The translations under genes and the position numbers were made by a program. The notes below the pieces were generated by a model. The model had not been told where the DNA came from. It ran no database searches and saw only the letters and a list, made by a program, of their open reading frames with translations. Shown in pieces: positions 13,233 to 27,700 of a stretch of DNA of 64,000 bases; position 1 is the first letter of the stretch; every line of letters starts with the position of its first letter. This DNA comes from Cynocephalus volans. Its lineage: Eukaryota > Chordata > Mammalia > Dermoptera > Cynocephalidae. The stretch spans positions 50,083,427 to 50,147,426 of the forward strand of contig NC_084472.1 of assembly GCF_027409185.1 (NCBI RefSeq), given 5' to 3'.

Positions 13233-14540
13233 CCACAGTCAACCTTAACTCTAAGATCCAGCCTCATCAGCCAAGACCCCCAGAACACTTCTGCTTCCAT
13301 CTAAGCCGGGCATCTTGCAGCCAATAGTACTCTCCTCATTCCAGTCCCTCTCTCTTTTCCCTATCAGGCTCCATCCAGTTCTTATCCTACCTCCTCCCTG
13401 AAGTCCTACTGATTCTTTCTGCCCCCACATACGTATCTCTTTATGTGTTTTTTCCTTTCCTCCGAACACCCGTCAGACCTAGAGCCCTAGATTTTCTAGG
13501 GTAGACCTCATTTCAAGAAACTTATCAGTTGAAGGAACTTTCTCCCCAGTCACGTAAGTATGTAATCACTTCATTATCTCCTCAACTTCAAATCATACAT
13601 ATTGCAGAAATAAAATTCCAGTTGAGAGATTTCCATGAACATAAGCTTCTATGTAATATAGAAAGAGTCCTGGTGAGATGAATAAGTATTTTCTAACTCC
13701 ATTCTCTGTAGATACAATCTCTTTTTTCCAGTGTTTATTAAACTCATAAAATGGTTCTTGTAAAATATCAGCTGAAACGATGACCAGCCAGCATTCTTTT
13801 CCCAAAGAGATCTTGGAATTTTTATCTAATTCTTAGAATCACATGGCTCTGTGTTATCTAGAATTATGTTTCAGTAAAAAAAAATTAATAATATGGCACT
13901 GATCTTATTTTCATAGATATTTGCCTGTGAACACACAGATGCTATCTAATTTGGCTTCCTCACATCTCAGAGAGGCAGAATTTGTGGGCAGATATTTTGA
14001 TTAGAATGCCCTTTCTCAGATAATGAAGCAAAGCAGTAGAACTTTGGCATGACTTCCTTGAAGTGGCAGCCAGCTAGAAAATGAACCCCATTTGCAAAAT
14101 TATTAGATCAATGTCAGAAAACTTAGTAAAGCATCTTATTAAACAAGAATGTCTTTAACTCAAAACCATATATTTTTTCTATATGGAAACATTGTTTAAC
14201 AGTAAAAGTTTCAATTTATATATATATAAATTCAATATCTTTTCTTATGTCACATAATTCTACAGAGAAAAAAATGAATTGTCTGCTTCATAGAGAATGG
14301 CATGTCCTTATCGTGATAAAGACGAGGAATTGACTTGTGGCTGGTGCTGGTTAGCCCATTGAAGCAGGTGCCTATGGTGGGAAAGGAAACATTTCAATTA
14401 GGCAATGTCTTAGAAAACAATATATCTTTATGAGTGTGGTCCACTCTTCTAATAGCTATAGAATGAGACTAAATGTTACGTCCAGCTGTTCAAATTAGCA
14501 ATCATTCATGGGCAGTGAAGAGTCTCTGGGCTAAGAGGCA

Positions 14541-14700
14541 GGGCACTGGTTCCCAACCTTGCCTACACGTTGGAATCATGTGGGGAGCATTAAAAAATAC
14601 AGATGTTTTGTCTCACCATCAGGATTCAGATTTACATGATTTGGGGTATGGCCTGGGCATTGGGGAGTTTTAAAGACAGCCAGGTTTGAGAGCCACTGGG
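14541..14700 (+). mobile_element. hAT-Charlie-type MER element
   Basis: The start cactggttcccaaccttgcc and the end ggtttgagagccactggg are inverted terminal repeats, with ggaatcatgtggggagcatt between them. Confidence 0.7.
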
Positions 14701-15477
14701 TTAGGAAAACCCATTTTCTGGTTGTGTTGACTGGTCACGGGGAAGACATTGGCGTCTTCGTGAGTACTCTCTAGTCTGTTCAATAGAAGCCCTATTGGTT
14801 CTGCTTCGTTGCATCACAAGGTTTTTCAGTCTTAGAAGAGATAGATGCAAAAGATTCTTGTGATAGAAAGCTTTACAGCATTTCAAGAAATTTACGTTTA
14901 ATTTTCTTGTTTCCCAGCTGGAGTCCTGGCAGAAAGGATCTAGGAAAGCATTTTTTTTAAAAAAAAAAAAAAAAAGCATGAATCCCTTTGAAAAAGTGAG
15001 TCATACAGTCCACTTATGAAGACAAGCAGAAAAACTTTTTGGGTCAAATACTAAATCTTTCAAAAAAATTCTTGAAGCTTTGTTTATTTAATCCACACAC
15101 TTATATAACATCCTCATTGCCTGGGTTTTGAGTGAATAAAAATTATAATGTTTTAGGGGCTACTCCTAATTTTCAGGGAAACAAAATTTAGAATGTGTGA
15201 GGGAACAAAATTATGTGTATCTTCGAAGCACGTGAAGGGTATTGTGTAACAGTTTCCAGCAGAAGAAGGGGTCCACTAGCTATAGGCCAAGCTTTGTAAA
15301 TGACAATCAGCTGGAAGAAATTGCTCCAAATGTAGCAGGATCAAATTAGGGAAAGTGACTCCTGTTTTGACCATGGGTTTTTTTATACTGGAATAGGTCG
15401 ACGAAGGGAGTTAGAGTCTGAACATTCTGAAATAGTTTCCTCTAGACATGGCTCAAAGTGAAGCATAATGGTGGATA

Positions 15478-15655
15478 AAAATGGTTTCCAAACCTGGCTG
15501 CTCTCTGTCTTACCTTAGTGGAGTATTTAAACTCCAAGTTCCAGAACCTACCTGAAGAGATTCTGATTCAGCCCGTTTGGAGAAGCCCTAGAGTTTGTAT
15601 TTGTAAACTCCCCAGAGAATACTGATGATCAGCCAGGTTTGGGATCCACTGGATT
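15478..15655 (+). mobile_element. hAT-Charlie-type MER element
   Basis: The start atggtttccaaacctggctg and the end aggtttgggatccactgg are inverted repeats around gagattctgattcagccc. Confidence 0.65.
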
Positions 15656-16023
15656 ATATATGTGCTCTGGTTCTGTCCCAGTATTATTTGACAGTTCCCA
15701 CGTAACCACCTTCCCTGCTGTTTCTCGATGATTTTAACTTAGTCCTGACTTGTGAGCACATTTACACAGCAGATTGGCTATCAGGACCCTGTCAAATAAG
15801 TATTTTTATAAATAAGAAATTATTTGTGAGAATTAGGTCCATAGCATGTATTCTATAGGCAATTTCCATTAGGCTTCCAGAGGGTATATTATTGTTTGAA
15901 CATGCATGATACTTACTAGTAAGTGATTGTATTGTAAACAAGTACTCATAAATACCTAATTAGTGGAGCCAGGCCAAAAAAATTATTTGTAAAATGAAAT
16001 ATAATATTCTTACCTTCTTGGAG

Positions 16024-17534
16024 TTTTTAAACACTGCTTTGTTGAGATATAATTTATATACCATAAAACTCACCCTTTTAAAGTACAGAATTCAGTACTT
16101 TTTATTATATTCACAAAGTTGTATCATCATCGCTATCTAAACCCAAACATTTTCATCATCCTCCTCCCTCCAAAAAAAAACCCCATAGCCATTAGCTATG
16201 TCAGTTCCTATTTCTCCTCTCCCCAGCCCCTGCCAAACACTAATTTGCATTCTGTCTCTATGGATTTATTTATTCTAAACATCTCATATAAATGGAGTCT
16301 TAAAATATGTGGCTCTTTGCTTCTAGCTTCTTTTAGTTAACATGTTTTCAACGTTTATGCACATTGTAGTATGTATAAGTACTTCATTCCTGTCTATGGA
16401 TGAATAACATTCCATTGTATGAACATGCCACATTTTTTATATATATACATTCAGTGTATAGACATTCAGATTGTTTCTAATTTGGGGTTATTACGAATAA
16501 TGCTGGTATAAGCATTCATGTACAAGTTTTTATGTGGACATATGTTTTTATTTCTCTAGTATACATCTGGAGTGAAATTACTAGGTTATATGCTAAGTCT
16601 ATATTTAAGTTTTTGAGAAATTGCCAAACTGTTTTTCAAAGTGGCAGCACAATTTTACATTCCTGCCAGCAACACAGGAGGGTTCTATTTTGCCACATCC
16701 TCACCAATACTTGTTATTGTCCATCTTTTTACTATAGCCATCCTGGTCGGTGTGAAGTAGTATCTCACTGTGATTTCAATTTCTGCTTTTCTAGTAACTG
16801 CTACTCTGTTAGCATCTCTTCATGTGCTTTTTGGCTATCTTAATAACATCTCTTTGGAGAAATATCTATTCAAATCCTTTGTCCATTTTTAAATTTAATT
16901 TATTGCTGAGTAGTAAGAGTTCTAGCCACAAGTCCCTTATAGGTATATGATTTGCAAATATTTTCATCCAGTCTGGGTTGTATTTTCATTTTTTTATGCT
17001 GTCTTTTGAAGCACAAAAGGTTTTAATTTATCTATTTTTTTTTTCTTTTGTCACGTGTACTTTTGGTGTTAAACCTAAGAAACCATTGCTTAATCCGAGG
17101 TCATGAAGATTAACTTCTACGTTCTCTTCTAAAGGTTTCAGTTTTAGCTTTTACATTTAGAGCTATAATCCATTTTGAGTTAATTTTTCTATACAGCATC
17201 CCAACATCTTTTTTGGAAATACTATTCTTTCCTCCATTAAATGATCTTGGCACCTTGTCACAATTGACCATAAATATGAGTTTATTTTCTAGACCCTCAG
17301 TTCTCTTCCATTAATCTGTCCTTAACCTTATGCCACACTGTCTTAATTACTATAACTTTGCAGTAAGTTTTGAAGTTGGAAAGTTTGAATCCTCCAACTT
17401 TGTGAATTTTTTTAGTCAAGATTGTTTTGGTTATTCTGTGTCTCTTTCATTTTTATATAAATTTTAGGATCATCTTGTTATTTCTGCAGAAAGGCAGCTA
17501 GATTTTGATAGGGATTGAGTTGAATCTATATTGT
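16024..17534 (-). mobile_element. L1M fragment, reverse (3' UTR plus ORF2 C-terminal region)
   Basis: The + strand shows the reverse of an L1 3' end (gttgagatataatttatata, acccttttaaagtacagaat), then the reverse of ORF2 C-terminal sequence up to atagggattgagttgaatct. Many stops and indels mark it as ancient. Short ORFs inside (16119-16340, 16532-16843) are shadows of this element. Confidence 0.85.
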
Positions 17535-18538
17535 TGTTAGGTTTTAAAGATTAAAGATGTTAATCATTAGTGCTTATTGCTTACAACAGTACCTGATATG
17601 TATAATAAGGCAATGTAATTGCTGTTAGATATCATTATTCTATTATCATTTGAATTGTCTCAAATATTTCTTTCCAATAGTTTGATAATTTTGCTATTTT
17701 TACGGTAATGGGCTTTATTTGTGTGTGCTATTTTTTTCTTCATAGCCATAATTTTCTTCTTTTGGTTAAAAAAATTATCAATATGAATGTTACGTGAGAT
17801 GGTACATCCTGTAACAATTGCCAAATGTGTCTAACCTATCTGGGGAAGCAACCATAATATCCCATATCATAATGTTGTAGAGAAGTATCTATGATGTTTC
17901 TAATTACTATTTCTGGATTTTATGAGGTTTTTAAAGTAACAATAATATCTGAAAATGCTATTATTCCAAACCATAAAACAATTATTCTTCCTTTGTCTCA
18001 ATACACTGGAAATTGGACAATAAACCAGCTTTTTTCCTTTATGTCATCAGTATGAGCTGAAGGCTTATGTGCGTGTACATTTAAAGCAAAAGTTCTTTGG
18101 TTCTTTGATTCATTTGCTTCTTGGTTATAGAGACATGTTAGCATCTACAGGGCTTCTTTTTGGGAATTTGGAAGGAAATACCAAAACTCCATCTTAGAGT
18201 TAAGTAAGTTACTTTTAAATACTCACAACCTTCTTACAGTGGGTATAAAAACATTGCACTAGAATATGCAACAAACAGTAGTTATAGCCAGTTCCCTCCT
18301 CCCCCACCCCCCAAAAACCCTTTTTGCTGGCTATCAGGATATCTAAGCAACCCTTAACAATAATTGTGTAGCTGTCTTTCAAAACTGGAATTTGTATGTT
18401 TGAAGTAAGTTATGCAAAACATCATCTTTGAAATAGGTGTCTGTCCTGCCCATGTCTTAGCTATAATAATATCTACTATTTAATTTTAATATTAATAATA
18501 TCTACTAATTTTCTAAACATTAAAAAACAAAGACAAAT

Positions 18539-18618
18539 AAAGGGTCTTCACAAAGTTCGTGGAAAGATTTGTATGATCTTTTATCCATTTTGCCACAAAC
18601 TTTTTGAAGTACCCTTGC
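18539..18618 (-). mobile_element. Mariner-like palindromic MITE, intron 1
   Basis: agggtcttcacaaagttcgt at one end and aactttttgaagtaccctt at the other pair as imperfect inverted repeats. The asymmetric centre shows it is the same family as the copy at 35994, in the opposite direction. Confidence 0.6.
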
Positions 18619-20140
18619 ATACCTGAAGTTGGATTATCAACAACCTAGAAAATTTGTATCAGTGAGAGTTTTATCAAAAAAGCAGAATTACTATGAGTGA
18701 TAGAGAATAAGATATTAATCAATCAGGTTAGACCTTATGCAGTTGTAGGAGTTGGCTGGGTCTATGCAGTCAAACTGAAATCCAGAAGGACAACTGGAAC
18801 TTGCCTCTGTCTCTCACCACCATAAATCTAAATGGTGCCAATGACTTAAAGCAGCTGGAACCTTCCTGTGGAGCCGCTAACACACCTGGCCCACAGCAGA
18901 CCCTGGGCACACTTTGGGGTGGCAAACAGCTAAGTTTCCAAGAAGGACACTTTCTAAGCTCTCTCTTTTTATTAACAGGCATTTTAGGTTATCAGCATTT
19001 TAAAATATTCCTCAATTACTTTTAATCCATAAACACAAGGCTTCACAGAGGTTTCACTGAATCTGAAACAGCAACTTTGTATAGTTTTGTTCCTACTGGC
19101 TATTTCCTCAACTATGCCCCAAAGCCTGAATTATTTTAACTAACCCTGAGATTTGGGTCCTGTCTGCTAAACAATGTTTTTAAACACACATCAATTAGGG
19201 ATTTGCTTTCTACCCATGTGTACATGTGAGCTTCAGGGATAATGCTTAGACCTTTGCTTTCATGTTCTTCTCAGAAATATTTCATTTTGAACACCTGTCA
19301 GTATTGTACTACAACTGGGGACAAAATAGCTTCATGCTTGGCTGGTTCCTGCTGAATTGTAATGATCCAGTAGTGTAAACGCATGAAGAGCGTCAGTCTA
19401 AATGGATCAATGTTAGTATACAGAGAGGTTTAAAAGCTCTTTCAATTCTCTCTTAGGTCAGGGAGTTTTTTTTCAACATCGATTGAGGATTATTGGCAAG
19501 CTTCAGGGTTCTCAGCACAAATGCTTCTTGAGCAAATTTGAGTTTTAGGAACTTCAATCCAGAATTCCAAGGTCATCTAGAAATTGACCACACAGCACTA
19601 TGTCTCTTGGTGGAACCTGGAGAAAAACTAGAGAAGAGTAAGAACTCCTGGACAAGGAAATGGGGATGTGATTGAATTTAGATTGAGAATAGGGCTAGAG
19701 AGGACATTCTAAGGGAAAAATGAAAAATGGTAGAAAATAGGAGAATTAATGGACTAGTCTACATTATGTAAATGAAAATAAACTCTTGAGATAACACCAG
19801 TGCTTTAATTGGTTTTTCTAAAGCTTTCCACAAATAAGCACAAATATACAGAATTAGAAATGGCAAATAGGAAATAAGTATCAAAACAGAGGGAAATTTA
19901 AAAATTATATGAGAGTAGTTTGAACAACTTCATACAAGTACATTTGAATTCCTAGATGAAATGATTAATATTCTACCAAATTAGAATTTTGTAAAATTGA
20001 CCCAAGTATAAACAAGATTAAATGGACCAATTACCAAAGAGGAAATAGAGAAGGTAATTAAAAAAACACTTCCATACAAAATCACTAAGACAAGATGGTT
20101 CACATAGAAATTCTTTCAAATATTAAAAATCAGATAATCT

Positions 20141-20257
20141 TGGGGTATGGCAGGTTAGCTCAGTTGGTTAGAGTGTGATGCCAACTCCAGGGTCCAGGGC
20201 TTCATCCTGTGTGAGCCAGCCACATCCCTCACCAAAAAATACATACATAAATAAAAT
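20141..20257 (+). repeat. CYN-type SINE inside an L1M copy
   Basis: A tRNA-Ile-like unit (caggttagctcagttggtta) with an A-rich tail is flanked by a perfect 15-bp duplication, aaaatcagataatct, at 20126-20140 and 20258-20272. The flanks belong to an old forward L1, so the SINE is the younger insert. Confidence 0.85.
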
Positions 20258-20454
20258 AAAATCAGATAATCTCAGCAATACTTACACTATTCCAGAGCAC
20301 AGAAAAGAAGGAAAATTTTCATAATCTATGAAGTAAACATAACACAAAGCTCAAAACCAAAGATTGTTTCAAATAAACAAGACAAATATTACTTATGAAT
20401 ACTGATGAAAAATAGATAAAATATAAGGAACAGAACCCAGTAGCACATTTAAAA

Positions 20455-20545
20455 AATAGTATGTCACAAGCGCAGCCTCAATATGCCAAGGTCTCAGGTT
20501 CAGTGTCCTGTACCAACTAGTTGCAAAAAGAAAAAAGAAACATCG
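20455..20545 (+). repeat. Possible degraded CYN-type SINE
   Basis: A stretch resembling the 3' half of tRNA-Ile (atgccaaggtctcaggttca) is followed by an A-rich tail. The 5' half is poorly kept and no clear target duplication was found. Confidence 0.4.
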
Positions 20546-23500
20546 TGAAAAAGTGAAATTTATTTCAGAAATATAAAGATGATTCTATAAAAGAATACCT
20601 ATTAAAATCAAGCTAAGGAGAAAAGTTAGATTATCTCAATAACGGAGAAAAGGGAAATTGATAAATTCATTATCTGCTTATGTTAGAGACAGCCAGCCTC
20701 TTGCTTAGTGGGAGAACACTAGAGAATTTCCAGCTGAAATTAGAAACAAGGAAACCCACTCTCCCTGCTAGTCTTTAATTTTATAGTAGAGGTATTAGCC
20801 AGTGAAAGTAGATAGGAGAAAAAAAAAATAGAAACATAAGAATTTGAAAGGAAAAACTAAATTGTATTAAGAAAGGATACGATTATACATCTGGAAAATT
20901 CAAAATAATGAGTTGAAAAACTATTATAATAAGAAAATTTAGTGAAGTATTCAGTAATAAAATAAATTAGCAAAAGTCAATAATCTGCAAACAGACAACA
21001 AAAATAACTAATAATAATGAAAGGTGAGCCCGAAGTTATGAAAGCACATAAAGAAGATATGTAGGTGTAACCTTAACAAAAATATCCAAGTCCTGTATGA
21101 AAAAGACCATAAAGTTATTCTTCAAATCATAACAGAGAAGACTTGACCACATGAACATACATACTATATATTTGGATAGGAAAATTTAATATTATAAAGA
21201 TGTTAGGAAAAGAAGACTGAGGAGGGATAATCCTCTCAGATTCTAAACATTTTATGAATAATCATATTTAAAACAGTGCTGCATGAAGAGACAATCAGAC
21301 CAGTGGATCAGAAGAGAAAAATCCAGAAATAGGCCCACTATGGTAAGTGGCATCTCAAGTCAGTGATGAAAAAATGGATTTTTAAGTAAGTTGTATTGGG
21401 ACAGCTAGAAAAAGATAAGTTTGGATCAATTGTTTATAACACACATAATGATAAATTTCAGATGAGTTAGGATTTAAATGTAAAATTGAAACCCTGTAAG
21501 TACCAGAAGAACACCAGTGAATTCCTCTACAACTTGGGGTGGGAAAACCTTCCTGTGACTTGGAATTTGAGTCCTCAACCCCAAAACAACATCAGCAACA
21601 ATAATAAAAATCCTTTGTGTGGCATAAACAACACAAGCAAAGTGAAGAGACAAATGAGAAAAAGTATTTGCCTCTTAAATAACAGTTTTAATATCCCTAA
21701 TATGCAAAAAGCTTTTTAAGATAGAACAGATAAAACTATTTTTTAAAATGAGCAAGAGATGTAATAAGCCTTCCATTCACAGGAAAAGAAATAAAGTAAC
21801 CCTGAAACATACAAATAGATACTTGACCTTGATCATTGTAAGTGAAATACAGGTTAAAACAATATATGATTTCTGACCTACCAAATCCTCAAAAAGCCCA
21901 ATGTTTGATAACCTTCTCTATAGGTATCACAATGCAATAGTGCTAAGGTTGACAGATTTTGTTTTACACATATGTATTAAATTATTTGTGAAAAAAAAGG
22001 TTATGATGTCTGGTATTTGCTTCAAAATAATCTTGAGAAAGGGAGGGTTTCAGAGTATATTGAACGTGATCGGTAATATATTGGTAATTTAGAAGCTGGG
22101 TGATAGGTAGATGGGGGTACATTTCACTGTCCCCTCAAATTTAGTGTATGTTTGAAATTCTTAATAATATAATATTTTTAAAAAGAAATTTATATAGTTT
22201 TAAAAGATGCCACAAAACTAAACCAGAGGAAAAAAATCTTACTTTAGAGGAAAAAATAACTTAGAGGAAAAAATTATTCATTGGCTTAGAAGTGAGTTTA
22301 ATGTGTAAGAATATTGATGACATGTCAATGGAGATAACTCAGTTTAAAGCTAGCCTATGTTAGAATTTTTACTCTTTACTTCCACAGTTAGTAAGCTAAA
22401 CTTCAGACTTCAATAAATTCTTGTTTTATCTCTATTATATTAGGTCATTTAATCACAGAATAAAACAAAATGGACACTTTTATTTTTAAAAATAGATTTG
22501 ATTGTTCCAGTAGACACACTGACCACTGTCAGCTTAAGTAAAAGTCATTTAGTTAACATTGATTTATATTTGCAATTTGGACTGTACCTTCCACCTCGGC
22601 CTTCATCCATTAATTCTAAACAGACTTTTAAAAGAAATAAAAATTAACTGCAATAAACCTTTTTTAAAAAATAAAATGCTATACACAAATTAAAGAATTT
22701 TTTTTTAATTCCCGCTTTCCCAGAAACATGGCTTTTGTTCTGTGGATGCATAGGCTAAAGGTCCCTAGAATAGTTCAGCCATCACTAATTTAATTCTAAC
22801 ACTCAGGACATAAATGTGGTTGTGGGAAGCAATATTTCAAGGTCAGTTAGTGGGAACTATCCTCGGGCCATCATTCAGACAATTAAGTGCTTGCTATGAG
22901 AATCCCAGACCTCAAAATCTACCTCCTGGAGCCCAACGCAAGCCAATCAAATAAAGATAAATGAGAAAATATTAAACATCTGCTCATCTTGGGCTTGACA
23001 GCTTTATTTTATTGAAACATGTACACTGAATGCAAAGAGATATCACTGATACCTTATATGCCTCACCGGTACCTTACATGTCTACTATTCTAAGCTTTCC
23101 CAAGTGCCTTAAGCATATTAAGTTGGTTTTTATTTAATAAGTGAAATCACAAGACCAAAGCTTGTCATGGCATTCTTGAGATTGTTACTTGGTCAACTAG
23201 CAAAGAAAGAACATCAAAGTCTGCATGAATAATTGCACCTATATAGTAGTTATGGATTCATGACTGTAGCATTTAAGTTCCCCACTAAAAATCAAGAAGT
23301 ATGTCCCCAGAGCCATGCAAAATGCCATGCAAATGAGAAGTGCCCATGAGTGTGTGTTAGGGGGGCAAAATGGATGCTTTCATGGAGGAGCCCTGTTCTC
23401 TGAGCCCGACCTGTTCAACTGGCAACTCAATATGCTCTCTGCCTGCAGAAATCTCATATTCAAAGAGTCCAGACCCTCTGTGCTTCGTCTTTTCTTAGGT

Positions 23501-26500
23501 TATTTGAAACTGTTCCTCTGAAGATATAAATATTCTATTCTGAGAAGGTTTTGTACTCTTGTGCAACTTAAAATAGAAAAGTGAGCTCAGAAAGCCAGAC
23601 CTGGAAAGTACTGAGGTGATCAATCCATCTAAACATTCCCTTCACATGCGAGGAAGGAGAATTCAAGACCTGAACTTGGATAGACACCACTTCCACCAAT
23701 TGCTCATGAGATTAATTTCATTAATCATGACATTTTGCGTGGTTCTCAGTAGCTTATGTACATTTATACACTCAACAAATATGTCTACCTTGTGTGTACC
23801 TAATGCACTTTTTGTTTTTCATTTCAAATTATAATGAACAATAGTCTTGGATTTTCCTCTGTTAGAAACTAGTTGTCATTACCACAAGTTACATAACTTC
23901 TTTGTGGGTGACTTTTTGTCTGCAAACTGAGAGGCTGGACCACATAATTACTCGATTTTCTTCTACCTTCAAGGCTTCATTGAACGGAGCTTCATAGATG
24001 TTGATGAATTTCAGTTCTTTTCCCTACTCTTCCCAGCCCCTTGCCTCCCCATGAAGGGTGCTGGGGATGGCACTTCAGTTTCTGTATCTGAAAGTCCTCC
24101 TGGCTCTTGCAGTATAGCTTGTGACACCACAATAATGATTGTGAGTCAGAAACATTTCCTGAAACACTGCAATTTTCTGGTTTTTTTCTTCCCTTTTACA
24201 TCCATAGAACCAAGAACTGTCATGACCATCAGTCATTGTGCAAGAATAAACAATACTGTTAAACTTGTCAGCTTTTTGATCCTTCCCAGGTCATTTTTTA
24301 GCCTAGTTCTTAGAAAAGGAAACCTTGCCAGGGCTTTTATTTTTCTTTGTGGTGCTGTATTTGCCATGCCAAGGATAGAATATTGATATCATATAATTTG
24401 GGGACTCAGAAACTCATATAGTAATAAAAAGAAGAGCTGAACCAAATGCAAAAGAAATATCTATCTATAAAGTATATATAATTTATATAGTTTATATGTA
24501 TACATCATATATGAGAGGAGAGTAGTGACATAAAAAATGGGAAATAAAATTTATTTTCAAAGGAAACTTGGAGGTGAACTGTTTTATTCCTAGCTTAATA
24601 TGTCAAATAGCCTGCTGGAGACTCTAAATAAAGGTTTCCACAGTGCCAAGCCTTGCATTCATTTTGGGTGGAATCTGTGTTAAATGCCTCAAAGTGTCCA
24701 CCACCCTTCACTTATAGAAAAGAGGCAGTGTGGGCCACAGTGAAATTGATCCAAGTGAGCCTGGATTGATCACTCTGGATTAGACCTTGACTAGGGCAGC
24801 TCCAGTATTGCCCCAGGCAGATTTATGTACAAACAACAGAGAACAAATTGGCTGCCAATCAAGAGTGCACGGTAGGTCATGCAGTTGGCAAGTGGCAATA
24901 GTCTCATCCTGTAAGTCATAAGTAAGCCCCACACAATTCTCCTCTAAGCCCTCTCCTCCTATCTAATTCCTCCCTGTGCTATAAGGTTAAAGGCAAGTTT
25001 GTCTTCCTCTACAAAGTCTTCCCAGGCCACTGCAGCCTATAAAGATCACTGTTTTGTTTGAAACAAAGGCACAACAATTTGACTAATTTACCAACTAATC
25101 ATGTTCTTTCCTGCAAAATTATGTTGTATTTTCCTGCATCCTTATTTAGCGTTTAAGCATATGCATACCTTGTCAGAAACTAGATTTGGAAATACATTTT
25201 TTGAATTTTTATTTTTGAACACAACACTGCATATTGAAGATATTTAACTAGATTTACATGAGACTTAGTCTTTTAGGTCTGAGGGTTGTGGGTTATTGTT
25301 AAGCTGATTTACTCAAGATTTAGTCTTGAGACTGTCATAGAAAGAAATTTTTTTTAAAGTTTAAGCAAAATTTTAAAGTATGTTGATATATCTTCTTGAC
25401 TCCATTCTTTTTATTTTTCCATGGAGCCACAGTATCCTCCAACTTCATCTTCTGTTCAGGCAGACAGTGGATTCAATTTCATCCTCCCTAGGGAAGTATT
25501 TCACTTTAGTTACTTATATCTGAGAGTAAATTTAAGCTCTTTCTTTTCCCAAGACAGTTAACATTTCATCTGACTGTACTAGTGAAGTGTCAGACTATAT
25601 CACCCTCCAGAACAGTTTCACTTGAGCAAGTTTTAGATGGAAGAGTCATGGTGATGATAGAACTTAAACGGGGGAAATAATGCTACTTGGTGGCCGTCTC
25701 TTCTAGCAACCCGTGCAGCTCAAAGACTAGGAGCAGCAACATCTTTAACTATAAAGTCGTCCTGGTAAGATATTTAGAACTGCCCTAACTCAGAACCTGT
25801 CACTTCTAGGCAGTCGCCCAATGCAGACATTTTCTAAGAAGAACTTCATGTCAATAGTTGAGACATCTGAATCCTTTTATTAAAGAAAGCTGGTTAATAG
25901 TGACTGCTATGCATCTCCTCCTGAGCAATGATTATACTTTGTCTAGATATTTAAAAAGAAAAAGAGAATGTTCATGGTCAGTAAAAACTCACCCTGAGAG
26001 ACCTACTCAGTAAAGAAAGTGTGTTATAGGGGAGGGAGACTTCAGAGTAAAAGTATGTATTGGCAACTCTCCAAACATCTACCTCAAAAAAACATTCAAA
26101 AAAAGAAACGTGCATCCATAATAAATTGTGTAGGATTTAGAAGCAGTATGGTTCAAATTTAAGAAAATTCTAATGTAAAAAAAAATGTGAATCTTCCAAA
26201 TTATACAGTGATCCTAAATTATTTGATTAGTACCTCATTATCTTCTTCATTATTTACCCAAAGATATAAAACCCTTCCGTTTTGATTACTAACTTAAGTG
26301 ACAATATAAAAATGGTTTGTTCTAAATTTATATACATGTACACCCTGTGCATCATTTTCTTACATGTACACAATTATTAGAATTATGTAGTGATTTATAG
26401 ATATGTCCACGGAATAGGCTATTGTTGAAATTTAACTACTCACCCCAGAATTCTTGAAGAAATACAGTATTCTCTAGATCTTCAGAGATGAGAAAATATT

Positions 26501-27528
26501 CCTCTTCACATAATAATGAGAGAAATTTTTCCATTCTAGAAAAATGTTCACAGACCTTTTTCTGCATAGAATATGACAGACCCATTTCTATAACCTATGA
26601 ATCAGAAAATTGTGAATCACTTTGCTAAACTCAAGAGTGGACATTTCACCAAGTATTCAGTAGGTGATGGTGTCATTGAAATGTGTGTCCTGGTATTCCT
26701 GGTGTTACCAGTGCTGGTGCACTTGTCAGTAGCCCTTGGCTGGTCCTCACCCATAGTCATGGTAACAACAGAATAAATAAGGCTGGGGCAGGAGAGGCCA
26801 GGGCACTGGAAGAAATGGCAAGTGGTGATGTTCCTTCTGTCAGGAACAATATTAGCAGAATTGCTATAACTATACCTATTATTAGCTCTAACTCTTTTTC
26901 AAGTCCTGAAAAATATACTACCACGCAGCCAAATATAGCAGATTTGCTATTGGAGAACAGAGGCTTCAGTGTTTCAAAACAGATTTTTAAACATTGCTTT
27001 TGCAATGATTTCAAATCAATGTTTTTAAAAGTTGTCATACTAGTTAAATTTTTGAAATTAAAAGGAATATTTTGTATGCACATAATTGAAGGCTCATCCT
27101 GCATGAATTGTTGCAAAATATTCCACTAGGCTTTTCTCTTGCATTATGCATGTATACTTACAGTCTCTCTCTAACATACCCACATCACCATGGACCAGGT
27201 TTTCTGATTCCTGTGACTCTCCTCTTCCTAGCACCATCCTCCTAATCCCAATAAAAGTCTATGACTTTTTAAGTCTACTATTGCTGTGAAAATGGTTATT
27301 TTGCATATTTTTCCATATTAAGTGACATAATGTAAAAAGATTTGTAGTGAGTGAAATAATAGGTGTGTCTGTACGCCTGAAGCTGCTTTGATTCAGTTAA
27401 TTTGGAATTTGGCAGAACAGAGTCATTTGATTTTTTTTGACCTAGAAAATTCAACTTATGTTGTTTTGATAAGAGGCAAAGAAAAATTATCTTTAATCAT
27501 ACATACTTGTCTTTCTTCTCCTACACAG

Positions 27529-27700
27529 GCCCACCAAGACCATCACTATGACTGATGGGGACTATGATTATCTGATCAAACTCCTGGCCCTTGGAGATTC
27601 AGGGGTGGGGAAGACGACCTTTCTTTATAGATATACGGACAATAAATTCAATCCCAAATTCATCACTACAGTAGGAATAGACTTTCGGGAAAAACGTGTG
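27529..27700 (+). CDS. RAB27B: RAB27B exon 2: first coding exon (5' UTR end plus residues 1-51)
   Basis: A pyrimidine-rich tract and CAG acceptor end at 27528. Nineteen bases of 5' UTR follow (27529-27547), then the ATG at 27548-27550. The coding part is 153 bases, 51 full codons, and ends in phase 0 before a gtgagt donor at 27701. It encodes the N-terminus, P-loop and switch I. The short 5' UTR piece means the rest of the leader comes from a distant non-coding exon, as in other mammals. That exon was not found in the 27.5 kb upstream. Confidence 0.96.

Larger units (their letters stand above)
19760..22185 (+). mobile_element. L1M ORF2-derived region, forward, heavily decayed
   Basis: This A-rich stretch has phrases typical of L1 ORF2, such as gaggaaatagagaaggtaat near 20040 and gtggatcagaagagaaaaat near 21304, in the order expected for RT to C-terminal region. 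It is full of stops and is interrupted by a CYN SINE at 20141. Boundaries are approximate. Confidence 0.7.
1..27528 (+). other. 3' part of RAB27B intron 1 with layered repeats
   Basis: Everything before the first coding exon is AT-rich and holds no convincing exon. There is no CpG-rich promoter and no spliced coding match. Recognised repeats are listed separately. I see nothing recognisable at 1-2649, 2801-3223, 4336-5750, 6659-7978, 9100-9519, 10061-13086, 13233-14540, 15656-16023, 17535-18538, 18619-19759 and 22186-27528, apart from short simple repeats and possible weak MIR or L2 traces near 5040-5095, 23610-23690 and 24945-25045. The call as intron 1 rests on the known gene layout, where a non-coding first exon lies tens of kilobases upstream. 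Confidence 0.75.
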
